Assembly (NCBI GenBank): GCA_002070755.1
Contig: MWDY01000251.1
Coordinates: 1 to 25,794, forward strand
Reading direction: 5' to 3'
From: Spirochaetes bacterium ADurb.Bin110
GTDB lineage: Bacteria; Spirochaetota; Spirochaetia; Treponematales; Rectinemataceae
Length of the DNA stretch: 25,794 nt
In this document: piece after piece, positions 8,011 through 15,510 of the stretch
Numbering within the stretch: position 1 is the stretch's first letter
How the letters are laid out: each line of letters opens with the position of its first letter
Notes under the pieces: model-generated
Databases searched by the model: none
The model's input: the letters and a program-made list of their open reading frames with translations, nothing else
Told to the model about the DNA's origin: nothing
Position numbers and translations under genes: made by a program

Positions 8011-8937
8011 CTATGGAATAGTCAACGAGAGCCCTGGCCATTCCCTCTTGGAAAGATAAGTTATAGCTTCCTTCCTAGATAGAAATCTCTTCCATGGATT
8101 TGGATTATCTATTTTTTTATCGGCAATAGCTATCTCAAAGGGCGATATTCGTGCCTTGTAATCCATTTTGGACGCCCCAGGCACCCAAAAGCCCAGGTAA
8201 TAGTAATGTTGATTTTTTGAATCGATGGCTGCGATTTGGTTTTTTGCATCGCTAGGTTCCAGTTTACGCGATATTCTATTATCATAAAAACAAGAAATTG
8301 ATTCTCCATTTATTTCTTTATTTGGCAAAAGATATTTTGCATTTTCTACGAAACTGCTTAGGTAGGATTCAGCAAGGATCGAGAAGAATCCTAGACTCCG
8401 TCCTTTTTCGTCGGGATCAAAAGAGAAATAGACAGACGACAGTCCATCATCTAAAGGATCTACATGGCTTACCGCAAGGAGTCTTCTGCCTTTTTTATTA
8501 TCTCTGTACTCATATATTAGACTCCATGGCTCTAAGAGATTGTTATAAGAGTCTTCTCCGAGGTCTTTGAGAGGCATGGAGTGTTTCCAGAGAGAATAGC
8601 GTTGCCATAGCCTGAAGTGCTCTTTATGGAATATTGGCGGACTAGGGATAATGACTATATCTTTGTTCTTTCGCAGGATCCTATTCAGAGAAAGTGTGAG
8701 CTGTATTGACATAGGCTCAAGCCTTAGCGGAATGCAGAGCTTACAGCCAGGACACTCCATACAATAGATGTCCTTGCCATGCCTTCTCCATCCAGTCGAT
8801 ATTAAGGCACTATATAATCGAGGATCAACTTCATCTTGAAAAGCCAGCAAGTTCATCAGGGTTGGATGATTATTGAAAAAGTAAGGGCACGTTCCTTGTG
8901 CTCGAAAATAAAGGATTCTTCTATTCTCAGCGGTCAT
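8011..8937 (-). CDS. bpt: Bacterial Ate/Bpt-type aminoacyl-tRNA-protein transferase
   Basis: A protein of 308 residues with the hallmarks of the ATE family: GTCPYFF (Cys17), then GWRRHGKDIY and the Cys cluster CPGCKLCIPLRL (Cys62, Cys65, Cys68). The GNAT-like C-terminal half includes DPLDDGLSSVYFSFDP and YYYLGFWVPGASKMDYKARISPFE, close to the family's conserved Y-x-GY-W-I and MxYK motifs. Bacterial Bpt moves leucine from Leu-tRNA to proteins with N-terminal Asp or Glu, making them ClpS-ClpAP substrates (N-degron pathway). A Shine-Dalgarno AAGGA lies 7 bases before the ATG. The next gene downstream is the ppiD-like foldase, probably co-transcribed. Leucyl versus arginyl specificity cannot be decided by eye. 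Confidence 0.9.
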   Translation of the reverse strand: MTAENRRILYFRAQGTCPYFFNNHPTLMNLLAFQDEVDPRLYSALISTGWRRHGKDIYCMECPGCKLCIPLRLEPMSIQLTLSLNRILRKNKDIVIIPSPPIFHKEHFRLWQRYSLWKHSMPLKDLGEDSYNNLLEPWSLIYEYRDNKKGRRLLAVSHVDPLDDGLSSVYFSFDPDEKGRSLGFFSILAESYLSSFVENAKYLLPNKEINGESISCFYDNRISRKLEPSDAKNQIAAIDSKNQHYYYLGFWVPGASKMDYKARISPFEIAIADKKIDNPNPWKRFLSRKEAITYLSKREWPGLSLTIP

Positions 8938-9007
8938 AATTCTTTCCTTGAGCCACGCTTCATTGCTCTTAAGGCATTAAATCTGTCTAGAAAAGCCTTT
9001 TGGTAGC

Positions 9008-9034
9008 TTGATTGTTGCTCTTAGTCCATATAAT
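9008..9034 (+). promoter_or_regulatory. Promoter of the cobalamin adenosyltransferase gene
   Basis: A perfect TATAAT (9029-9034) lies 8 bases before the ATG at 9043. A TTGATT (9008-9013) 15 bases upstream is the best -35 candidate. No ribosome binding site lies between the -10 box and the start codon, so the transcript should be leaderless or nearly so. Confidence 0.6.
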
Positions 9035-9042
9035 TTTACTAT

Positions 9043-9564
9043 ATGAGCATTATAACCAAAACAGGCGACGAGGGCTCAACGGGCCTCTGGTCTGGTGAAA
9101 GAATAGGCAAGGATTCGCCAAGGGTTGAGGCCTATGGCACTATCGATGAACTCTCTTCAGCTCTTGGAATAGCACGTCATCTCTGTATTCAGGACAATGT
9201 CCTTTGCGCAATTGAGTATATCCAGCGCCTTCTATTTAGAGTAGGTGGGGAATTGGCATCTCTGGGCATGCCTTTCGATCATCCTATCAACGAAGATGAT
9301 GAAAAGACAATCGAAGAGAAGACTAAAGAACTTGAAATACGAATTCCCATAAGGAGTTTCGTTGTTCCAGGAATGACAGGAGGTTCAGCAGCTTTAGATT
9401 TGGCGAGGACTATTGCTCGCAGAGCGGAGCGTCGTGTAGTCGCTCTTTCAAGAATAGAGCATGTTTCACCTGTGCTGATGCGCGCTCTAAATAGATTGTC
9501 TGATTATATATACATGCTCGCTCGCGAAGAAGAAGCAGCACAAGGAAAGTTAACCTTTATCTAA
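9043..9564 (+). CDS. Cob(I)alamin adenosyltransferase, PduO type
   Basis: The product has 173 residues. The N-terminal TKTGDEGSTGL is the PduO/MMAB ATP-binding signature. It is followed by RVEAYGTIDELSSALG, RLLFRVGGELAS, FVVPGMTGGSAALDLARTIARRAERR (the conserved RxxxRRAER helix) and LNRLSDYIYMLAR. The enzyme transfers the adenosyl group of ATP to cob(I)alamin, making coenzyme B12 in the cytoplasm. No other cobalamin gene is in the window, so it may salvage B12 for a single enzyme such as a mutase or class II ribonucleotide reductase (inference). The ATG lies 8 bases after a TATAAT box. htrA follows after 76 bases with its own ribosome site; whether the two share a transcript is unclear. Confidence 0.95.
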   Translation: MSIITKTGDEGSTGLWSGERIGKDSPRVEAYGTIDELSSALGIARHLCIQDNVLCAIEYIQRLLFRVGGELASLGMPFDHPINEDDEKTIEEKTKELEIRIPIRSFVVPGMTGGSAALDLARTIARRAERRVVALSRIEHVSPVLMRALNRLSDYIYMLAREEEAAQGKLTFI

Positions 9565-9640
9565 GATATCCTAGATAAAAAGCTTTGCTTGTTGATAGCA
9601 GAAATCGAGAGCAGAAGCGAGAATTAAGGAGGTACTCAAA

Positions 9641-10912
9641 ATGAAGCTTTATTCCAAGGCGCAGATTTGTTTGGTCATTGTTGTCTCTGTAGCTTTGACA
9701 GCTTTATCGATTGGCGGCATTGTTTTTGTTATTGATAAGCATGCTCAGAGCCAATCAACGATGCTTATGGCTTCTCAAGTTGCTAAAGACAGCAATGAAG
9801 GTGCCTATTTCCCCGAAATAACTAGCTTAGCTAGCCAGGATGATCAAATTGCAGGTCTTCCTCTGCAAATTGCGAATTCAGCTCAGAGTATGAGCGGATA
9901 CAGTGCGGATGAGATTGAAAATATTTCTATCTATGAAAAATACAACGAATCTGTGGTCAACATCAACACTGAAGTGCTAGGTATCAATTGGTTTCTAGAA
10001 CCTGTACCTCAAAGTGGCGGTTCGGGCTCTGGAAGCATCATAGATGAGCAGGGTTATATCCTCACCAACAATCATGTAGTCGAAGGAGCATATAAGCTCT
10101 ATGTGAGCCTTGCAGATGGCAGCCGCTATGAAGCAAAGTTAATTGGTACCGATCCTGAGAGTGACCTGGCTGTGATCAAGTTTTCTCCGGAACCGGGGAA
10201 AAAGCTAAGACCTATTCCTTTTGGAACATCGAGGGATCTAAGAGTAGGTCAAAAAGTCTTAGCAATAGGTAATCCATTCGGTCTTGAGAGGACATTGACA
10301 GCGGGAATTATCTCTGGCTTAGGGCGTCCTATACAGGAGAGCGAAACTATTATTCTCCAAAATATGATCCAGACTGATGCGTCTATCAATCCTGGCAATT
10401 CTGGAGGTCCTTTATTCAATATGAGAGGAGAGATGATTGGCATAAATACCATGATCTATTCGCCGTCTGGAGGTTCGGTAGGAATAGGATTTGCAATTCC
10501 TGTAGATACTGCAGTTCGGATTGTTCCTCAACTCATAAAGAATGGACAAGTTAGGAGAGGTTGGATCGAGATGCAGGTAATTCAACTTTTCCCAGATCTT
10601 GTCAACTATCTACGCCAGACCGGAAAAGCCGCACCTGTAGAAACTGGGCTTCTCATATCGACAGTAACTTCGGGTGGCAATGCAGAAAAAGCAGGCCTCA
10701 AAGGTGGTACTACTGCAGTGCGCTATAGATCGACAGTGTTCTATATCGGCGGAGATATTATAGTGAGTATCGATGGGAAACCTGTCACCAAAATTGCAGA
10801 ACTATATGCAGCGCTAGAAGATACAAGTCCTGGGCAACGTGTTACTGTCGAATTCTATCGCGGCTCGAAAAAGATGAGCACTACGGTTGTTCTGGCGGAG
10901 AGAAAGAGGTGA
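9641..10912 (+). CDS. HtrA/Deg family serine protease with one PDZ domain
   Basis: The protein has 423 residues. One N-terminal membrane anchor or signal (about 8-31) carries no clear cleavage site, so it is probably tethered to the inner membrane and faces the periplasm. After a low-complexity linker, the trypsin-like domain shows the full triad: His145 (LTNNHVV), Asp175 (ESDLAVIK) and Ser254 (NPGNSGGPL). A single PDZ domain (about 325-420) contains GLLISTVTSGGNAEKAGLKGG and GGDIIVSIDGKPV. This matches DegS/HtrA-type proteases that degrade or sense misfolded envelope proteins. A strong ribosome site AAGGAGG sits 8 bases before the ATG, and the uvrB GTG overlaps the stop codon (GTGA). Whether it acts as a regulatory DegS or a degradative protease cannot be told from sequence. 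Confidence 0.93.
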   Translation: MKLYSKAQICLVIVVSVALTALSIGGIVFVIDKHAQSQSTMLMASQVAKDSNEGAYFPEITSLASQDDQIAGLPLQIANSAQSMSGYSADEIENISIYEKYNESVVNINTEVLGINWFLEPVPQSGGSGSGSIIDEQGYILTNNHVVEGAYKLYVSLADGSRYEAKLIGTDPESDLAVIKFSPEPGKKLRPIPFGTSRDLRVGQKVLAIGNPFGLERTLTAGIISGLGRPIQESETIILQNMIQTDASINPGNSGGPLFNMRGEMIGINTMIYSPSGGSVGIGFAIPVDTAVRIVPQLIKNGQVRRGWIEMQVIQLFPDLVNYLRQTGKAAPVETGLLISTVTSGGNAEKAGLKGGTTAVRYRSTVFYIGGDIIVSIDGKPVTKIAELYAALEDTSPGQRVTVEFYRGSKKMSTTVVLAERKR

Positions 10913-12900
10913 AGCCTTTTAGGGTTGTTGCTCCTTTTGAGCCAGCAGGAGATCAAGCTCAAGCAATCGAGACTATCTCAAAAGCCATCAAAGAGGGTGA
11001 AAAGTATATGACGCTCAAAGGGGTAACAGGTTCTGGCAAAACATATACAATGGCAAAAGTCATCGAAACCGTCCAGAAACCCACCCTTGTAATCTCTCAT
11101 AACAAGACCCTATCTGCTCAGCTATATCGAGAGTTCAAGGAATTCTTTCCTGATAATGCAGTTGAGTATTTTGTCTCGTATTATGACTACTACCAGCCAG
11201 AAGCTTATGTCCCTTCTAAAGACCTCTATATCGAAAAAGATTCGGATATCAATGAAGAGATTGATCGAATGCGTCTATCTGCAACTGCTTCGCTTATGGA
11301 GCGCAGAGATGTGGTCATTGTCGCGACGGTATCTTGTATATATGGGCTAGGTTCGCCCGATCTCTATCGTGAGATGAGGTTGTACATAGACAGAGGTCAA
11401 ATCATAGATATAGATGAAATCAAGCGGAATCTCATAAGCCTCCAATATGAACGAAATGATATGGTACTAGAGCGCGGTCGCTTCAGGATTCGCGGGGATG
11501 TTCTAGAGATTTTTCCTGCCTATCTAGAGGAAGCATATCGAATCGAGCTGGATTTCGATACCATCGCGCGCATACGTCGCTTGGATCCGCTTACAGGTGA
11601 GGCATCGAATGAGCTAGAGGAAGCGATAATATATCCAGCAAAGCACTTCGTGATGCCAGAAGATATGGTTCAGCGGGCGGTTGATAGCATAAGAAATGAG
11701 TTGGAGGAGCGATACCAATATTTTATTGAACATGAAAAGTATCTCGAGGCTGAGCGTATAAAATCACGAACAGAATACGATATAGAGATGCTTGATGAAA
11801 TGGGATACTGCAGTGGTATAGAGAATTATTCTGCGCCACTATCCAATCGCAAGCCAGGAGAAAGGCCCGGAGTATTGCTCGATTACTTTCCAAAAGATTT
11901 TATATGTTTTATTGATGAGTCACATGTGACATTGCCTCAGCTTGGAGCAATGTATAATGGCGATCATAGCAGAAAACTATCGCTTGTCGATTATGGATTC
12001 CGTTTGCCTTGTGCGCTAGACAATAGGCCTCTTAGAATCGATGAGTTTGAGTCAATCGTATCACAGACAATCTATGTCTCAGCCACGCCTGGCGAGACTG
12101 AGCTTAAGAGATCCAAAATTCTAGCAGAGCAGGTGATTCGTCCTACAGGGCTTGTGGATCCAGAGATTCTCGTTCATCCCACTGAAGGCCAGATGGAAGA
12201 TATCTATGCGCGAGTACGTGAGAGAGCTAAGCAAGGCGAAAGAAGCCTCATCATAACGCTAACAAAGAAAATGGCTGAAGAGCTAACCGATTATCTGAGC
12301 GGACTTGGTCTTCGAGTCCGCTATATACACTCAGAGGTAGAGACTATTGAGCGTGTGGAAATTTTGACACAGTTGCGTGCGGGCGAATTCGATGTTCTAG
12401 TAGGAATAAACCTTTTACGAGAAGGGATAGATCTGCCAGAAGTATCATTTATTGCAATTCTCGACGCCGATAAGATAGGTTTCTTGCGTTCAGAGACAAG
12501 TCTTATTCAAATCATAGGAAGAGCAGCACGCAATGCAGCGGGTCTTGTTGTAATGTATGCCGATGTCATAAGCCCAGCGATGAAAAATGCCATTATGGAG
12601 ACTGAACGCAGGAGAAAAATGCAGCAAGCTTATAATCTTGAACACGGGATAACTCCTAGAACAATTAGCAAAAAGGTCCAGGATATCCTCGAGCGCCATA
12701 AGGAAGAGAGAATGGAAGCTTCTCAAAGTGAAATCGAGATGCTTAGGCGTACACACAACTTGCTGGTTCCGGAGCAAAGAAAATCGTTAATAAAAGAGCT
12801 TGAGAAACTTATGTTCGAACATGCAAAGAATCTGGAATTCGAACAAGCAGCACTCATACGCGATGAGATTTCAAAATTAAAAGATTGGCAAAGAGATTAG
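10909..12900 (+). CDS. uvrB: UvrABC system protein B (nucleotide excision repair helicase)
   Basis: The product has 663 residues from a GTG that overlaps the htrA stop codon by four bases, with GGAGAG upstream. Motifs are Walker A GVTGSGKT (38-45), the DNA-clamping beta-hairpin YYDYYQPEAYVP (91-102), motif II DESH, SATPGE, the helicase motifs GINLLREGIDLPEVS and QIIGRAARN, and a C-terminal UVR domain (about 625-655, IKELEKLMFEHAKNLEFEQAA) for UvrC binding. UvrB is loaded by UvrA at lesions, verifies damage and recruits UvrC. Length and all motifs are normal. Translational coupling to htrA is a contextual link only; no known shared pathway explains it. Confidence 0.98.
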   Translation: MKPFRVVAPFEPAGDQAQAIETISKAIKEGEKYMTLKGVTGSGKTYTMAKVIETVQKPTLVISHNKTLSAQLYREFKEFFPDNAVEYFVSYYDYYQPEAYVPSKDLYIEKDSDINEEIDRMRLSATASLMERRDVVIVATVSCIYGLGSPDLYREMRLYIDRGQIIDIDEIKRNLISLQYERNDMVLERGRFRIRGDVLEIFPAYLEEAYRIELDFDTIARIRRLDPLTGEASNELEEAIIYPAKHFVMPEDMVQRAVDSIRNELEERYQYFIEHEKYLEAERIKSRTEYDIEMLDEMGYCSGIENYSAPLSNRKPGERPGVLLDYFPKDFICFIDESHVTLPQLGAMYNGDHSRKLSLVDYGFRLPCALDNRPLRIDEFESIVSQTIYVSATPGETELKRSKILAEQVIRPTGLVDPEILVHPTEGQMEDIYARVRERAKQGERSLIITLTKKMAEELTDYLSGLGLRVRYIHSEVETIERVEILTQLRAGEFDVLVGINLLREGIDLPEVSFIAILDADKIGFLRSETSLIQIIGRAARNAAGLVVMYADVISPAMKNAIMETERRRKMQQAYNLEHGITPRTISKKVQDILERHKEERMEASQSEIEMLRRTHNLLVPEQRKSLIKELEKLMFEHAKNLEFEQAALIRDEISKLKDWQRD

Positions 12901-12902
12901 AT

Positions 12903-13904
12903 ATGTTGAATAACAATAACCAAGAGGATTTCTACGTAATCGATGCACACTGCGATACGCTTATGGCCATCACAGGTCGGAGCATGAACAAAGAAGAGAG
13001 AGAGCCGCGCGATTTTTTTGCTGACAATACTTCGGTGCATTTGGATTTCCCTAAGCTTGTCCGAGGTCATGTGGCATGCCAGGTCATGGCTATTTTCCTC
13101 GAGGATTCACAACTTCTAGAAGCAACCAGCGAAGCCATGGCTATGATTGATTCGCTTGAATCTCTCTTGAAGCTCGCTCCCAAAGATTTCTTTCTTGCAA
13201 GGAATAGCGCAGATGTGCATAGAGCTCTAAAGACAAAAAGTGTTTGCGCCATACTCTCGATAGAGGGGGCAGAGGCCTTAGGGGATTCGCTAGAGAATCT
13301 AGATATATTCTATCAGCGTGGGGTAAGGGTTATTGGTCTGACTTGGAATAGGCGTAATGCTTTTGGTCGAGGTCTCAAAGCCGAAGGAAGCGATGGCCTT
13401 ACCACGCTCGGCAAGGAGCTTGTCGAAAAGATGGAGGAAATGCATGTTCTCGTCGATGTGGCACATCTAGGTGAGGAGGGTTTCTGGGATGTTGCTGGCA
13501 TATCGACTGGTCCATTTATTGCTTCTCATGCAAATGCTCGCGATGTTCTCGATCTTCCAAGAAATCTGAGCGATTTCCAAATTAGAGCAATTGCCAATCA
13601 TGGTGGCGCTATTGGCTGCGTGTTTGTTCCCTACTTTGTCACAAAGAATTCCCAAGACTGTAGCCTAGAAACGTTCTTGCTTCATATCGATCATATAGTG
13701 CGCGTAGGAGGTATCGAAAGCTGTGCCATAGGTTCTGATTTCGACGGATTTTTGCCACAGGAAGGGAAAGTGATTCAAGATGCAGGAGAGTTTCCGCTCC
13801 TATATGGCGCGCTTAGAAAGCATGGTTATAGTCATGTAGCAGCCCAGAAAATACTGGGTGGAAACTGGCTAAGAATCTTCGATGATGTGTTTGGCTCCAT
13901 ATGA
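12903..13904 (+). CDS. Membrane dipeptidase (peptidase family M19)
   Basis: The product has 333 residues from the ATG at 12903, two bases after the uvrB stop; a TTG at 12885 would overlap uvrB by 16 bases. The metal-binding residues of renal-type dipeptidases are visible: HxD in DAHCDT (His16, Asp18), the bridging Glu in SIEGAEAL (Glu121), His in DVAHLGEEGF (His188) and in IASHANA (His209), and the Asp of GSDFDGF near the C-terminus. LTWNRRNAFGRG is also typical. The family hydrolyses dipeptides, including some with a D-residue. No signal peptide is seen, so the protein is probably cytoplasmic despite the family name. The ribosome site is weak, suggesting translational coupling with uvrB. aroK starts within its stop codon (ATGA). 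Confidence 0.93.
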   Translation: MLNNNNQEDFYVIDAHCDTLMAITGRSMNKEEREPRDFFADNTSVHLDFPKLVRGHVACQVMAIFLEDSQLLEATSEAMAMIDSLESLLKLAPKDFFLARNSADVHRALKTKSVCAILSIEGAEALGDSLENLDIFYQRGVRVIGLTWNRRNAFGRGLKAEGSDGLTTLGKELVEKMEEMHVLVDVAHLGEEGFWDVAGISTGPFIASHANARDVLDLPRNLSDFQIRAIANHGGAIGCVFVPYFVTKNSQDCSLETFLLHIDHIVRVGGIESCAIGSDFDGFLPQEGKVIQDAGEFPLLYGALRKHGYSHVAAQKILGGNWLRIFDDVFGSI

Positions 13905-14443
13905 AGAAAATCGCGTTGATTGGCATGATGGGCTCTGGAAAGAGCGAAATCGGCCGTCTTCTTGCTCGCAATTATGGAATCGATTTCGTAGATATGGATA
14001 AAGCAATCGAAGAGAACACAAAGACCACAATACCAGCAATTTTCCGCGACTTTGGAGAAGAATATTTTAGAGATTTAGAAGAAAACCAGCTTGCCTTAAT
14101 AGCTTCAATTCCCCGTTCCATTGTGCTTTCCTGTGGAGGCGGGGTAGTTCTGCGCGATTCTAACCGAAAGATCCTAAACAATTGTTTCCTTACTATCTGG
14201 CTGGATGTATCGATAGCTGAACTGAAGCGAAGACTTCAAGACCAAAGACATCAAAGGCCACTTCTTCGGTCAGAAAAGTGGGAATCGGAAATAGAAGAGA
14301 TCTATTGCCAACGCCATGAACTCTATCGGAAAGCGGCAAGAATACGGTATACCTGTAATAATAATCATTCGCTCGAAGAGAGTGCAATCGATATCCAAAA
14401 GCTCATCGATGCTGCTTATGATGGTATATCAGGAAGAACTTGA
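13901..14443 (+). CDS. aroK: Shikimate kinase
   Basis: The product has 180 residues. The P-loop GMMGSGKS lies at residues 8-15. DMDKAIEE follows (the D-x-D that binds Mg and shikimate), then FGEEYFRDLE, with the Arg that contacts shikimate, and SCGGGVVL, the Gly-rich shikimate-binding Walker B-like motif. RPLL lies in the lid region. The enzyme phosphorylates shikimate on the way to chorismate and aromatic amino acids. The start codon overlaps the dipeptidase stop (ATGA), so the two are translationally coupled. Its last 28 bases overlap the 3' end of thiQ on the opposite strand, and no terminator is seen between them. Confidence 0.93.
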   Translation: MKKIALIGMMGSGKSEIGRLLARNYGIDFVDMDKAIEENTKTTIPAIFRDFGEEYFRDLEENQLALIASIPRSIVLSCGGGVVLRDSNRKILNNCFLTIWLDVSIAELKRRLQDQRHQRPLLRSEKWESEIEEIYCQRHELYRKAARIRYTCNNNHSLEESAIDIQKLIDAAYDGISGRT

Positions 14444-15510
14444 CACATACTCTGATCAATTGAGATTTCGATTTCCGTTCCTTCTGCCGACATCGGAAAA
14501 TCCGACGCCGGCATAGGTAACTCGAAAAAGTAATCCTGCATACTTGGAATTGTCAAGACTAATTTGGATGCCAGGGGAATTGAAGTAAGATATCGAACTA
14601 TTTTGACTTTTATTGTTTTTCCACTGTTGTTCTTTCCAAAAATCTTTATGGCGCTAAATGGTATATATAAGCACATTGCCTTTTTCATATCACTATCGAT
14701 ATTACTTTCCAAGTTGCGACTTACTTTAAAAATATTTTCTTCGGGGGTCATTACATCGAGGAGCTGGCTCTCTTTTGAGGTTGATATTTCTATTATAGGA
14801 AGCACAAGGCCGAGGTTCATGAAACGGGCAAGCCATCCAGAGCCTGGTTCTTTCTCAAAATCGCTCATTATTCCTTGCCTGATCATCTTACCATCGCGCA
14901 TTACAATGATTTCGTCGCCCAAATCCAGGGCCTCCTCCACATCATGCGTAACATGGATAGTAGTCAACTTCTGTCTTGAGAGCTGCATCCGAATAAAGCG
15001 TCGCATCTCCCTTCTGAGGGGCGCATCTAGCGAAGATAGTGGCTCATCCAGTAACATGAGCATGGGATCAGAGACAAATGCCCTGGCGAATGCAACACGT
15101 TGCCGCTCGCCGCCCGATAGCTCGTAGGGGTAGCGACCTAAAAGATGCTCAATTTTGAAGTTGCGAGCCAAAGAAATTATCCTTTCTTCTTTCTTCCTTT
15201 TTTCTTCATTTCGAATTGATAGACTATATCCAATATTATCTCGGACTCTAAGTTGTTCGAATAGAGCTAGATCCTGGAAGACAAATCCGATATGTCGTTT
15301 TTCGGTGGGCAACTTGTCAATTCTCAGATTATTCAATGTTATAGTGCCTTGCTTTATCATTTCGAGCCCAGCAATCGAACGCAGGAGAGTTGTTTTTCCG
15401 CAGCCAGAAGGGCCCAGCATGACAAGAATTTTTCCTTGCTCTAAAGAAAAATCGGCGCGAAGAACAAAATTATTGCGTTCGATAAGTAAATCCTTTACTT
15501 CAAGCGACAT
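14416..15510 (-). CDS. thiQ: Thiamine ABC transporter ATP-binding protein with extended C-terminal domain
   Basis: The product has 364 residues. ABC motifs are Walker A GPSGCGKT (33-40), Q-loop FVFQD (Gln79), signature LSGGERQ (131-137), Walker B LMLLDEP (151-157), D-loop SSLD and the switch His189 in HVTHD. It powers uptake through ThiP. The family placement rests on the operon with thiB and thiP. The protein is about 130 residues longer than E. coli ThiQ; the extra part (about 235-364) looks like a TOBE-type regulatory domain as in FbpC/PotA-like ATPases. The ATG overlaps the thiP end by 11 bases, and AAAGGAG upstream is a good ribosome site inside thiP. The 3' end overlaps aroK. Confidence 0.88.
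   Translation of the reverse strand: MSLEVKDLLIERNNFVLRADFSLEQGKILVMLGPSGCGKTTLLRSIAGLEMIKQGTITLNNLRIDKLPTEKRHIGFVFQDLALFEQLRVRDNIGYSLSIRNEEKRKKEERIISLARNFKIEHLLGRYPYELSGGERQRVAFARAFVSDPMLMLLDEPLSSLDAPLRREMRRFIRMQLSRQKLTTIHVTHDVEEALDLGDEIIVMRDGKMIRQGIMSDFEKEPGSGWLARFMNLGLVLPIIEISTSKESQLLDVMTPEENIFKVSRNLESNIDSDMKKAMCLYIPFSAIKIFGKNNSGKTIKVKIVRYLTSIPLASKLVLTIPSMQDYFFELPMPASDFPMSAEGTEIEISIDQSMCQVLPDIPS

Noticed and set aside
14564..15127. A 187-codon plus-strand open frame opposite thiQ.
   Set aside because: Ser/Arg-rich shadow of the conserved ABC ATPase sequence on the other strand; the ABC motifs make thiQ the real gene.
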